Below, piece after piece: positions 29,412 through 42,991 of a DNA stretch of 64,000 bases. Each line of letters starts with the position of its first letter. Position 1 is the first letter of the stretch. The position numbers and the translations under genes are program-made. Source of the DNA: Salticus scenicus (taxonomy: Eukaryota > Arthropoda > Arachnida > Araneae > Salticidae); NCBI GenBank assembly GCA_963930645.1, contig OZ005652.1, positions 349,332,602 to 349,396,601 of the forward strand. The letters are read 5' to 3'. The notes under the pieces were generated by a model. That model worked only from the letters and a program-made list of their open reading frames with translations, was not told the origin of the DNA and ran no database searches.

Positions 29412-32400
29412 TTAATTGAAAAATTAAAAAAGAAAATGTGAGAAAAAATTCATTAGTTTTATACAGTTATCATTATATGCAAAAATAAAGGGGAGAAAAG
29501 GGTAGCATCTTTGCTCCTACTTAATAGCTTTATTGAAAGCTGTTATTTGGTAACTTTTAAATTAAAAATGATCTACCTTATCTACCTTTTGGTAGACTGC
29601 CTTCAATACATTTAAGTTAAGGTAGATTTTTCGGAACATGGAAGTATCTGTTTAAAAATTTTAATGAATGGTCATTACATTATGAATGTTAGATCAAAGA
29701 AGAAGTTGCCATCTGAATTTACTGTACAGTAATTCTTATTTTTTAACTAAATGAATATATTGTTTTTCTTTAAAATGGCAGATTTATTTGTGTTTTTGTG
29801 CCAAACATTATTTTTATCTTAGTTTTAAATAAAATAAAATAAAAAACAGAATTTGGGTTTTAAATTACATTTTTTTTTATTATTATTCTAATTGATTTTA
29901 ATTATTTTACACAAAGTACTGTATAGAATTAAACTATCTTGAAGATTGTTATCTGTGCAAAAAAGAAAATTATAAATTGCTTATTCACCTTTAAACTTTT
30001 GAAAATTGTATCTTTATCATACTTTTAATAAATTTAATTTACTATTATTATTTTTACATTCAAAATAATGTTTTATATAGAATTTGCCTTTAGGTATTAG
30101 AATTTAATGTTAATAAACACATTAGAAAATTTAGTATTTTTTTTTCTTATGATAGCATTTCAAACTTTAACATTTGCATGTCTAGTTCTTTGTCGAAGTT
30201 TTGAACAACATTAGTATTTGAATTTATTTTAGAACTCTATTTCAACATTTAAACTTCATTGTATTTAAATTTAGAAAATTTTCAATTTTTCTATAGTTCA
30301 ATATTTTTTCTGTATTTAAATTGTTTTTTGTTACAGTGTATCTAACTAAAGAACATATGAATTGCATTTCATACACTATTAATAAATTAATTGAATGGGC
30401 AATTATTTAAATAACTGTAGCATGTATCCCATTGAAAATTATGACAATGTTTTATATTGTCTTTGACACTTTTTTTTTTAATGCATTTTTATTATCAATC
30501 ATTTGATGTTATTTAAACTGCACAATTATACAAATTTAGTACTCTAGTATGTTAAAATGTATGTCTTAATTGTTGTAATTATTTACCAAAAAAAAAAATA
30601 ACTTTTTTTTTTTTTTTTTTAATTTATTATTTATTAGCTAAGTTTCTAGATTTAACAAAAGTGCTGGATTTTAATGCATTGCATAATTCATAAACTTGTT
30701 ATCTTTAATCACGTAGGAAGTTGTTGGTTAATTACTAGTTAGCCTTCACCCATCTAGTGCTGAATTTGTATGCATGTATTTTTAAATCTACTACTTCTCC
30801 TTGCTTATTTAGCTTTCATACAAAATAATAATAATAATGCAGTTTAAATTATTTAACATCAGTTTGCTCGATATTTTTAAAACAACTTTTACATCATAAC
30901 ATTTCCATGTTTTTAAAGTTCAAAAAACTCCAGAAAATAATGACGCCTTTTACATCATGAAATTTCCATGTTGTCTAAGAGATTCTAAGAAATTAAAAAT
31001 AATATCATAATCTTTTAATTCAAATTTTATGAGCATGTGTCTGTTTCTTTTATTATTATTTTCATATGGCATATTAAAATTCAGCATGGCAATAAAAAGA
31101 GTTTATTCTTTAAAAAAAAAGGTTTTGTTCAATTATTGTTTTCTGTGATCGTACCAACTATATTCCATAATATTCTTAAAAAAAAAAAAAAAAAAAAAAA
31201 AAATGAGATTTTATCTCCAAATGAACCAATGCACTTTGCAAGTTTTTTTATTTGTTATTTCAATCAGTGAACGAATCTCCCATAAATATTGGTTGTGTTA
31301 ACCTTTATAGGTTGTAGAATATTTTGTTATCTACTGAATGCAGGTAATAAATGTACAGTTGGAAGATGTTTTCAGTAATATTAATAATGGATTTTTAGAT
31401 CTAGTACAAACAAATATTGTATTTGTTATTAAATTAAGACTTTTCTTATTATGATGCATTGTGATATTTCAATTTGTCTTGTCTTTAATTTTGTGTTCAT
31501 TATTATCAGTTCCTTGTTTGTAATGTTTTGTAACTGGACTTGCAACATTTTTTGCCTTTAATCAAATGGCTTCCTTCTTTCGTCCCCAACCCCCTATCTA
31601 ATTTGTTTTTCTTTACACATCTTTTTGGATCTGACATATTGTTCCTTGTTCCATTTTATTTAAGGTTTGTTTTTGTTTTGTTTTAAAGCATCAACTTATT
31701 AAAATTATTCTGTAGATCTGTGTCAACATCATAAGATAGATTATCTCAGTTTATTTATTGAAAAAGAGTGATAATAAATAGAAATTTCTCATTTTGAAAT
31801 TTACAATTTGATGAGACATGATCTTGATAAAAGCTATCTAAAATGTTTGTATGTTGTAAAATTTCAAAGCTTGTTTGTTATCATTATTGAGCATTAGCTT
31901 TTAGTTATTAAATACTTATTTCATGCTCATTACTACAGTAGGATGCACTTTTTTCAGAGTTAAGTAAGAAAATTCATACACTCCTCCCCCAAAACTTATT
32001 CCGAAAATACTTGATTATTTATGAAAAACAGCAAAATCCTTGCTTTTTTGGTACCTTCTGAAATATGTTTTTATTTTATTTCAGTTGATTAGCAAAATAC
32101 ACTTTTGTTTGCCAGCACCTTGGACAAACTTAAAAGAGAAAAACAAAAATCTGATTTTTTGTGAAATGGATTTTTAAGTTATCTAATTTTTGGTAAGGTT
32201 TATTTTAAATTTGCCCCCTCCCCCTTTTTTTAGGGGGGGGGGGAGGGGGAAGGGTTTATTTTAAATTTGTTGATTTTTGTGAAGGGTCTAAACATTTTCT
32301 ATTTCACTTTAGATCTCCCCTAATTAACTGTCAAGCTTTATTCTGATAAAAGTTCCATACAAATTCATTCAAGAGTAATATAGCATATTCGTACAATAGG

Positions 32401-34972
32401 TAGTTCAAATGCCTTATAAGCTAACTTTTAAAAGTATTTTTATTTTATTTATTATTATTGTTTTTAGGGGGGGGCTGTACTTAATTTAAATATTTCTTAT
32501 TCATTTAATTTGAATGAATAGATTTCTAATTCAAATATTGGTATATTAGGAATTCAAAATATATTTAATTTAACAATCCATTAATTTAGATATACATTTA
32601 GGCTATTGTTACATAATAAGCTTTTTATGTGTTTTTGATATATAGTATCAAATAATTATTTTGTTCTTTCTATCATTGCCTATTCAATTTAATATACTTA
32701 TAATATGTGTATAAAATGCTTTTTATTTATTTAGAGATTTTTTGTCTAAATATTTTAAACTCTATAATTTCTTTAAAACATGTTTCATGTAATTATTATT
32801 CAAATGAAATATTTAATTTGATAGTGATCTGTCTTCATATTAATATATTTTTGCGTAATTTTACCTTATGTAATAATAAATATGAATTGTAATATTCACT
32901 ACTCTGTTATTGTAATTAATGCTGTACAGTAGTAAAAAAAGTTATTGCTGTATGTTATTAATTATTGAGAAATATGTAAAAAGTATTTTTATATGCTGTA
33001 CTTATATCAAACAGAGAATACCTTAATATTTATTTGTATATTTCTGACCTCTTAAAAAATCAGCACATTTAATATTGCATGTTAAAAAAAATATACATAT
33101 ATATATTTATGCATTATATGAATTTTGCATGACAAATAACCTATCCCCAACTTCCCTGAAACTAAGGTTATTTTAATAGATAAGTCTTCTAATTTTGTAA
33201 CTGTAGTTAATTTATTAAAATTTTTCCTTTAATATTATCACCCTTTAGAAATATTTCTTTCCTAAATCCAATTATCAATAAAAGAAAAATGTTAGCTCAT
33301 ATTTCTTCGTAAGCTTTTTCTGATTAATTCATATTCAGTCTGTGATCACTAATTATTCAGATATATTTTTTCAGAAATATTTTTTCAGATGCCCCTTTTT
33401 GTATGTGCACTGTTTAGCAACTGTAAAATAATCTTTAAACTTTTGCAGATTGATTTATTATAAAAATATATTAAACTTTATGCATACTTTTTGGAAGTGT
33501 AAACTTTTACAAAGTTTTCTTATATTGATTTGTTAAGTACTTTTAGTTAGAATAGATTTTGTATGCTTTCTTTTCTCTCTCTCTCTTTTTTTTAAACTAA
33601 TCTGTAAATCAAAATCTATGTGATAGATCACTCTTTTCCTTCTTTCTTTTTTTTTTTTTTTTTTTTCATTTGGTTACATTTATTGCATATTTACTTAAGT
33701 ACTGCACAAAATTTCTTTTTGCTTGAAAATCCAGTTGAGTAAATGCATTCTTGCCTTTGAAGTTTTGTATAATGTTTCTGAACATGCCTTCTGTAATATG
33801 TTTAACTGCTGTACAGATTCACTATCATAATTCTATCATTGGAAACTATAATTTTTATATTTATGTGCACCTAGACATAGGAAATAATGCATGACAAAAA
33901 AATAAGTTAATCTACCTGTGATACTCACAGCCATATCACATTCAAAAATGTTTATCTCATTTTCAGCATGTTTATCTAGGACTTAATCCATTTGAGATAT
34001 ATATAGCTTAGTTGTTTTAAGCAGCATTTAAAATAGGCAGTGTTTTAGTCTGCTCCTCCGTCCCTCTGTAATGTAAATGACATACTGTATGTAATGATTG
34101 TGAAATTTTATCTACAAGTTTTATATAAGAAAAAAACTACTACTTTAGAAAATAATAAAAGGGTTCTATGAAAGACAAAGTTAACTGAAGTTTTCAAAAA
34201 GCATTCTTTGAATATTAAAAATTTTATTTTTAAAAGTATTGTTTTAATTTGCTGCTTACATTGTTTACAAAATTTGTAAATAGTGAAAGTATTATTAAAA
34301 AAAAAAAAAAAATCTCATGCATATATTAATAATGCTTGAATGAACCTACATACAATTTTTAAATTGATCACTCTTTGATAACACTGCTCTGCAAAAAAAA
34401 ATCGAGATCTGATACCAGTCTTGCTGATTTTTATGTGAAATGACCTCTTACATCCGAATATGACTCCCATTTTGCCCAGTCACCCACTGTTTTCTAGATA
34501 CACCACCCCCTCCCTCAATTTCTTTCGCTGTTCGATAATTTTATGATGATGAATTTGATTTGAAGAATGAAAAATAATTAATTTAACACCTAAAAACAAA
34601 AAATATATAAAGTTTAAAAAATAACATTAATAACAAAAAAATATATGATATGTAATGCATAATTTAAGTGGCAAATCCCCTCCCAAAATTTTTCCCTTGT
34701 TGCAAATGCCCATGTTTTAGAATTTTCCAACCCTGTAGCCCCTCAGATGTTATTTAACAGTGAAAATGATCCTCCCCTCTCCTAAAAATCAAATTTATAG
34801 CCATAAAATCACTGAAAAATGATAAAAATAGGGGGGCATTCCTAAAAAATGGTGGGTGATAGGGCAATATGGGCATCATATTCGGATTCAGGAGGTCATT
34901 TTACATAAAAATATGCTGAAATGGTGTCAGAGGCAATTTTCATGCCGAGTAGTGTAAATTGTGCTGTTAATG

Positions 34973-35011
<39 letters not shown>

Positions 35012-37830
35012 CTCAGAAATTATACATGTGAAAGGATATGACAGCATACAGTAGCATATAGTATGTAATGTACAATTTTTGTGTCTTTTAATTTTAATGA
35101 ACAATGTTATTACTATTTAAATCTTTCAGCTGGTGCAGATAGTTTAGAGATAAATTTTGAATCCTATTAAGCAAAAGAATGTTTAAAAGCATTTAATTCT
35201 TGAAAATTACATTTTTTAATAGTGTATCTAGGGAATATCCAGAGCCTTTCACATTGATAGAGAAGTCGTGCCAGTTGGAAGGTTACATTAAAGTTTATTA
35301 GTAATTTTATTGTTAAAGAATGTTATAAGAATTGTAGTAATTGCAATATTTTCTTTTTTGTATTGATAATTTCTTTATATTATACATTTGTATTCTTTTT
35401 TTCATCTTTAATGACAATAAGACTTTGCATATTCATTGTATTGATTCGTATAAATTTTGTCTCAAATGGATTACAAAGCTTTCTCATTTTCTCATTGTTA
35501 TTGTAAGTAAAATTTTCTAAAGAACATTAAAATGAGGTTTGTAGTAAGTCAACATTTAAAATTAACTTGCTACATCATTTAGAAACACAATAGAAATCTT
35601 AATACTATGACTATTGTGATTGTTGTAAAACTTCACTATATTAAGTGTACCATTGAATCTTTTATTTATATATAAATCTGAAAAGAAGCACTTAAACACT
35701 GAGATTGGAAGTTTTTATTCTATGGTAAACTTCTGAATATATCCTTGAAATTGGGTAGCTTGGCAAAAGGGAATACTATTCATTTTCCTATTTTTTTTTT
35801 TTTTTTTTCTATCTGTAACATTTAATATAATTATATAAATTATTTGTCTTAAATACAAACATAGTAATTTATTGTTAAAAAAAAAAAAAAAAAGACTGAA
35901 GAAATCTGCAAAAAGGATAATTATCAAGCAGATATTCAAGAGTTTACTATATTATTAAACTAACAGGCAAACTTTTCAAAATAGATTCTAAAGCAAGATA
36001 TTGTTTCTAAAATTTATTTTGAAGAAAATAATTATGAAAAATAAAGTAAGTGGTAAAAACAAACATTATTTGTTGTTCTGTGATGGAAGAAAATAATTTA
36101 AATATTTTAAGTCATGCCACTATGCTACTTGTTACTATGTTGTTACATATACCAAACCAATTTATATTTTATTTAGTACTTTCTCAGCTTTGTTAAAAAA
36201 AATTTTAATTCAAATTTTTGAATTTGTAATTTTATTCCTTGCCCCATGTATCTTTTATTTATTTATTTATTTATTTTTTTTTTTTTTTTTTTATCTACAA
36301 GCTTTGGTTAACATTCAATAATAGTGTTTCTATATAAAATGCAGGATAAATATTTTTCTTTTTTCAAAATATTACTTGAATTTTGAATTATGCTCTCCCC
36401 CTCATTGCTCCCAGTCATTTTAAAAAATTTATTGCTCCATATTATCAGGTGAAATTCTTATATTGCTGGTTATTATTTTATGAGATTACTAGTTAGGATT
36501 ATCTTGATTTAATCCCTACTTACATCTACTGCTACTCTATTAAAAAAAGCATCTTTTTTTTAAATCTAATTTACAAAGATAGCTGTATTACTACACGGGG
36601 AACTGGCCGCTTAAATAGAACAATTTTCTTCGTATTAGAGGTAGAGAGCCACTTATTTTTGTGGCAGTGCATTTCTGTAACAATTATTACCCTGTTAAGT
36701 AATATAATTTTGATTTAGTTATTGGCTATGGCAATAAATAAATAAATTTTTAATGCAATTTATAAAGCAAGCCATATTGCTACATTGGGAAACTAGGTAT
36801 TTAAATTAGTTTTGACATGAGTTTGATTATAAATATGATTTAAGATTTTATTTGCGAGAAAGAAATGGCAGACTTTTAATAAAGTAATATATTTTTTAAA
36901 AATATAAGCAAGCCATAAAATTCACCACAATGCTATAATTTTTTTTTTTTTAATTTCATTATGGAATTAAAACAATATATTTAATATTTTTATCCTGTTA
37001 AGAAAAGCAATGCCATTTTAGTTTTTATAGATAGAAAGCCAAATTTTGAGTTGTGATATTCTTTTTCAAAAGATTAATTTGTAATTTCACCATAAACACT
37101 GCTTGTATTATTGTTGATGAAATAAATTGCATTTGAACTTTTTAAAGTATTGTGATAAAGTAAAAATTGATGCAGCAAGTTTTTTATATACATCTTTGAA
37201 ATGATTTAATGTCATGCATTATTTGAATCCTTTTGTATTCATCTGAAACATGTTCACATAACCATAAAAAATTATTTTAAAGCGTATTTTTCACAACTTA
37301 ATTGAAAATAAACTACAGCATGCATTTTAGCTTTAAAATAAAATTTTATAAATTTTCTTTTTCTAAAAACAAAAAAAAAAAAAATATTTGCATTAAATTA
37401 ATTACATTTGTAATTTGAAATATTCAGTGATTTTGTAAATTTGTTTAATTGCTTTATTTAATATGACTGTAATTATACAATATTATTTACAGTTGATAAT
37501 TGTCTTGGTTGTATTTTAATGATTGGTTATAAATCTCTTCTTCTTCTTTTTTTTTTTTTTTTTTTTTAATGAATATAATGAAGATTGCTTAAAAGTAAAC
37601 TATTCTGATGTTACCTTTTATATATATATATTTTGTGACCTATTTATAAGTTCAATGAAAGCTTTTATTTGGAAACAAACCATGTAACTATTGAATTAGT
37701 TGTATATAAAGCACTGAATAATCATGACTCACCACTAAGCATAGATTCTGTACATATATAAATAAAAATATATATAAATATATATTAGGCAAATGTGAAT
37801 GTCACTTGCCAATAAAGATATTAAAAATTT
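29412..37830 (+). other. MAP2K4: Candidate very long MAP2K4 3' UTR / transposon-poor tract
   Basis: About 8.4 kb follow the stop with no coding frame and almost no recognisable transposon; composition is uniformly T-rich on this strand. Early AATAAA signals occur (29484 and several near 29826-29845). A late one, CCAATAAAGATA near 37811, lies where composition and repeat content change. Elements such as TGTACATA (37751), resembling Pumilio sites, are scattered. Whether it is transcribed as UTR cannot be decided from sequence alone. Confidence 0.4.
32198..32266. repeat. C-tract/G-tract hairpin between 16-bp direct repeats
   Basis: CCCCCTCCCCC, a short T tract and a G run with a single A form a potential hairpin. 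GTTTATTTTAAATTTG stands on both sides of it (about 32198-32213 and 32250-32265). Confidence 0.75.
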
Positions 37831-39377
37831 ACTCATTTTAATCTTTCTTACTGAATATACCACATCTATCCCATGTTATAAATAAAACTTAATCTTCTAA
37901 AAAAATATGCATATTTGCTCGGTTCTTTCAGAATTGCAATAATTATAATGCTAAATTCAAATAAAGCAACTCTAATTTCTTTATTTTTTAATGCTTAAAA
38001 ATGGTGGTGCTCAACCTATGGCCATCAAGGGCTAAATTTTGGCTAACATTTTTTTTATAACTTTATTAAATAATTAGATTATTCAGAACAGATAAAGATA
38101 CGTATTAGCTCATTGAAAAGCAGTTCACAAATTTTATGTCTAATAAAGTTATATTAAATTTGTTTGGTGATCCATTTTCTGGCACTACCAAGGAATCTTC
38201 TCGAAATGTTGAAAGGGGATTCATTGACTTGCAAACCTTAAACTTATGCAATTTAAGATTTTGGAATTTAGATATTCTAGAATTTTATCTGAAGTTCTTA
38301 CATGTGTAAGAAGTATAAATGCTACCATGTTTGGTTGCACATCTATATACTGTCAGTTAAAGTAAAACTCGTACATTTTCATCTATCTGCAAATATTTTA
38401 ATACAAATCTTTACAAAATATATAGAGTTTGTGTTAAATAAAAGTTGTGGTTGTTTTTAATAATTATTTAAATTTTTTGTTTTTTACTTTTAAAATCTCA
38501 AATTAAGCAGAAAAAGTACAGCGTATGAGTCTTACTTTAACTGTATGTATGTTGTAAATCTGAAAAAGTCAAAATTCAAAAATTAACAGATTGCATCTGT
38601 CTTGAAAATATCAACTAGTTTTGAACCAAATATGCCAAAAACTGATTTTAAATTTCAGTCTGAACCATCACACTAATAATGAGTATTTGCTTTTAAGATA
38701 TTCCAGCATCATTCTCCAATGAATAAATATAGTTTAGAAAATCACGATGTAATAGATGAAATTTTTATTACTTTGTTGAAAAAATTGTTGTGGGCAGTAG
38801 CAGCTTACACCAGTTTTTCCAGGTGAAACCCAGCCCGTCATACAATGTATGGAATTTAATAATAATAACAGGCCTCACTTTTTGTCAGAAAAGTCACTTT
38901 TGACTTTTTTTTAGAAAAGTCACTTTTCTGATCAATTTATTTGCAATTGGGAGATATTCAAGAAGATTTTGATCGAAACAACTATATAAATGAATAATAA
39001 TGAAGAAATTTATTCAAGAAAAAGAAAAAGAATTGAAACAAAATGTGAAAGAGGAAGCAGAAAACCATAAAATTACTAAAAAAAATTTTTTAAAGATGTC
39101 AGTATTAGATTACAGAAGGCTTTAGAAAAGAGATTTTAAAGAAATAAATGTAGTAAATGCAATGCTTGCAGGATTTTTAAAATGCAAAAAGAAGGAAGCA
39201 CAAGAAAAGCTATAAAAAAATAGGTATGAAAATATTGAGAAGAAGGAAATCATCTCTCATAGCTTCATTTTTTTTTTTTTTTTTTTTTTTTAATAAAAAA
39301 CCAGAATTATAATTTTAAATTTTCTTGTATTAATAAAATAGATAAATAGAATTTTGTAGTCTTTTTTTTTTTTTTTT
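37831..39377. other. Unassigned AT-rich sequence
   Basis: A stretch at 38002-38050 (GGTGGTGCTCAACCTATGGC followed by a C(C)GGGCTAAATTTTGG-like block) resembles a decayed hAT terminal sequence. A short IR of AGAAAAGTCACTTTT type lies at 38886-38930. No gene is supported. Confidence 0.45.
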
Positions 39378-39900
39378 TACTTTCTCTTACCCATATATGT
39401 GGTAGAGAAAATATTGTTTCCGGGTAAAATTTACGAAATTGAGTTTTTGTTATATTTACACGTTTTGAGGTCCCCAGAATCTGAAAAACATATTTTTAGC
39501 AGTTGGTCTATGTGTCTGTTATCAGCATATCTCAAAAATAAATAGTAGCAAGTAATCTAAACTCCGTATTCTAAATATCTGTCGTATAGGGATGCTACAC
39601 TAAACTTTTCATTGAGATCAAGTAAATGGTTCATGTGAAGGGACATCCAAGAGAATTTAAATACATTACATCCCCTCATATCTTCATATCTCAAATAAAA
39701 CTGTTCCTAAACCTATTTTAGATTTTTTAAAGTAGATTGAATTTTATTATCTTACTTTATTGGCCCTATGTCTTAATCTGTAGTCTGTCTTTTCTAGTAT
39801 TGAATTATTAAGAGAGAGTCATATGAGTGACACACCAGATTATTTTTAGATAATTTGCAGTCCATTTGGCATGTTTAACGACAATTATAATTATTTAGTT
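39378..39900 (+). repeat. Dispersed hairpin / ACACGTTTTGAG repeat, + copy
   Basis: It starts ACTTTCTCTTACCCATATAT with a partly complementary GGTAGAGAAAAT, then ATTTACACGTTTTGAGGTCC, a TATGTGTCTGTTATCAG block and ATCTCAAAAATAAATAG. The same order occurs inverted at 52130-52760. The right end is approximate. Confidence 0.6.
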
Positions 39901-42301
39901 TTGAAAGTTTTTTAAATTTTGCTTCATGTTATAAAACTAAAATAAATAAATGAAAAATCAATGAGGTCTTAGCGATTTTCATAATAAAAAAACATGAGTC
40001 TTATTTACATAATTTACCTTAGAAATTGATTGGGGCAAAAAAAATCCTTATGTCGCATATCATTTCAGATAACTTTTTCGGTCAATTTGTCACCTTTTTA
40101 AAAGCATTATTATACTTGCATGCCTGTAAAAATAATAATTATTGTTATTATCGTATAACAAAATACAGCATCTTGAAACTATAATGGCGATGGTCATTAA
40201 GGATAAATTAAGTTCTATAGATGTGGACCAGATTGGAACTATAATAATAGAAAATAATAAGTTTTATGGAATTAATAATTGTTTAATTTGTGTTCATTTT
40301 ACCATTTTTGAAGTAACAAACTACGTTAGTGAATATTACCAAGTTCATTTTATCTTCTATCGCAGGGTTGCCACAGGCTACTAAAAAGGCAACTATTTGT
40401 GACTATTTTCAGCCTGAGGAGACTATGGCAACTTTTTTTTTTGCCTAAAAAGCTTGAAAAAGCAACTATTTTCACAAAGAGGCAACTATTGAGAGCCTAT
40501 TTTTCACCTTTTGCAAAGAAATATCAGGAAAATCTTTCAGAAAGAAATATTTTTTATTCATTTTATAAACAATCCCATATCTTAACCTTTTCACCCTATA
40601 TTTATTTATTTTTACCACCTTGAAATATGGCATATCCTTGATGTTGATCTTAAAGCAGGTGAAATATCCGATGAAAATTTAGAAATTGCACCAGATGTGA
40701 CATGTGTAGCTTATTAAGCGGGTCAATTTGCTTATTCTAGTTGACTACAAGTACACTCCTCTGACCTGTTATGTCCTTCCTCACCCTGATTTCATGTAAG
40801 AAACACAAAATTATAAAAGAAAGCTCTTTTAGTAAATCAGAAAAGGAAAAATACAACAAAGCTCTTAAGAGCAGACAATACTTAATCTTTTCGACAGCTA
40901 AAGTCCATGTTATTTTATAGGAATAGTTGTTTCCCCAATGACTCATTGCCTAATACATTTTTCATATTTAGAAAATTCACAATTGATAAATTAGCATTCG
41001 TTTTTGAAAAATTGATTTTTCACTTTCAATAATTAATTTCCTGGCTAAAATATGTGAAAAATGCACCTAGTTATTTTTTCGCTTTTTTAACTGATAAATA
41101 AAATTTAATAAATGAGTACTAATTTAACGATTTTGAATTTTCTAAATGTGAAAATGGATTAAAAAAAAAAATACATTAGGTGGTAATTGTGGAAACAGAT
41201 TTTCCCATAAAATAACATGAGCCTTGTTGTCGACAGATTAGGTGTTGTTCACTTTTAAAGTTAAAGATATGCAGAGTATTAGATTAAATCAAAGCATGTT
41301 TTAAGAGCCTTTAGCAGAGATAAAAGAAAACAGTGATGTAATCATTCATGTCCAAAAAAGCCTAAAAGTAATTTAAAAAATAAATTTAATGAAATACTTT
41401 TTACAAGTTTATGTAACATTTTAAATCTCAAAGTCTTAGACAGGTTTTTGAGTAATTAATGTTTTCAATAGAAAATACTTATTTATGGTAGAATTCAAGA
41501 GAATTCATTTAAAGTTTTAAACTATCATGCATATGTTTAAAAAGTGCACAGAAAGTTTATATCAGTTAAAAAAATAAATAAAGCAGAAGTCACCAAATTT
41601 TGTCCAGGAGCTGTGTAATTAAGATATTTTGTCTCCTGGGCACAAGCTTCAAGTGCTCTACCAACAAAAATAGTGTGCTATATTAACAGTGATAAACAAA
41701 ACCTTTCCATTTTTGTTAACCCATTTGTCGATACTCATATCAACAGCAAATGCTCTTTTAATTAATTTGTGAGTGTGAGCACACTCCCGACTGTTCTACA
41801 GGAAGTAGACTTTAGTGATTTATGTCACCTAGAAAATGCATTGACAAATGGACTTGATGCTTAGAAAAATTAAGGAAAAATTGGGTAGAAGTAGGTATTA
41901 GTAGTTTAGTAGGTATTTTTTTAAACAGTTAGAATAAATAGGTAAAAGAATATATATGAATATTTGATTTTTTAATCAAGCAAAAAAATATAGTGGGCTG
42001 GGTCCCATTGGCCTTTAATAATGGGCCATCCACAATTGCCAAAGAAAACCAGAATTTTTTTGTTTTATATATAATTTATATTGATTATAAATAAAATCTA
42101 TAATCAATATATATAAAATTTATTTTATATTTTATCAATTATATATTTTTATATGGATGTCAGTTTAAATCTTTGTTTTTATCACTTTTAACTAAATACA
42201 TATTCTGAATCTAATCAATTTATTTATTTTTTCTTAAAGTCTTCATACTGATAAAACACTGATTTTTCATTGCACATATGATAATTAAATTAACAATTAT
42301 C
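39901..42301. other. Unassigned AT-rich sequence with small inverted repeats
   Basis: No gene is supported. Points noted: GCAGGGTTGCCACAGGCTAC at 40364 with complementary pieces to 40432; CCATTTGTCGAT (41722) facing ATTGACAAATGG (41839-41850), a possible tiny MITE; and an AT hairpin TATTGATTATA/TATAATCAATA near 42077-42110. Confidence 0.45.
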
Positions 42302-42586
42302 TGTAACGTGATGTGAAGATAATAATAAATACTGATCTCTTTCTTTCACAAACAGAAACTATATTAAACATACAGATTTGAATATGCGTTGAAAACAGAA
42401 GACATGCGATAAAACATTGCGATTGTATAATTAACATGAAACAATATAATGCAAGTAATAATGTAAAAATAATAATGCAAAGTAATAACTGTGAATAATG
42501 CGAAAGGTAGCATGCAAGCTACCGGGTGAAAAACACATATCTATATATGCGGGTGAAAAACACATATCTTAAGCTGTTTTTGCGCA
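42302..42586 (-). repeat. 3' LTR of the BEL/Pao element
   Basis: Shared with the right copy from TGTAAC(G/A)TGATGTGAAG to CATATCTTAAGCT (42302-42575). It contains a roughly 27-bp internal duplication (GGGTGAAAAACACATATCT twice, at about 42524 and 42551) absent from the other LTR. The outer 10 bp differ between copies. Confidence 0.85.
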
Positions 42587-42732
42587 TTTTTTGTTTTAGT
42601 AGAGTTTAGATGTTCATGCCTGTTGAACAGAAAAAAGTAAAGTTAAGATGAAAACAGTTAAGTCGATATTGTCATTGTGTACGGAGTTTGATTATGTTAG
42701 GAATCGAACATGACTCGCACCCTATCAGGGCG

Positions 42733-42963
42733 TTAGTCCTGATGTAAAGGAACAACAGCAATTTTGTTAATCATTTTTTTTTTAAATACAGAGTCTTTAG
42801 TTTTAATAGACACTACTCTGACTAGTCCATCGCTACCGGTGTGAACCTTTGTAATTTGACCAATTGGCCAGGATAGAGGTGAGCAGCTGTTGTCTATAAT
42901 GACTACCAATTCTCCTTCCTTGATATTTGTTGCAGGATGTTGCCACTTATTTCGTAATTGCAA
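42733..42963 (-). pseudogene. pol: BEL/Pao integrase C-terminal domain (DUF5641-like)
   Basis: The frame reads RNKWQHPATNIKEGELVVII, then SPLSWPIGQITKVHTGSDGL followed by VRVVSIKT. This is the typical end of BEL/Pao Pol: a small β-rich domain with W-x-x-G-x-I-x-x-x-H-x-G-x-D-G-x-V-R. The frame is intact locally, with stop at the left end, but it is separated from the integrase core by a frameshift near 42965-42990. Confidence 0.85.
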
Positions 42964-42991
42964 GGAACTGAGATACTCCTTTTTTCAAGCC

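Noticed and set aside
39000..39220. Lys/Glu-rich coding fragment
   Set aside because: Composition is A-rich low complexity; stops occur in every frame and no family motif is seen.
40364..40623. Possible hAT end (CAGGGTTGCC) and a 74-codon frame
   Set aside because: No matching right end or duplication, and the frame has no recognisable domain.
41722..41850. Mini-MITE with CCATTTGTCRAT ends
   Set aside because: Only about 12 bp of inverted match and no target duplication; too weak to call.
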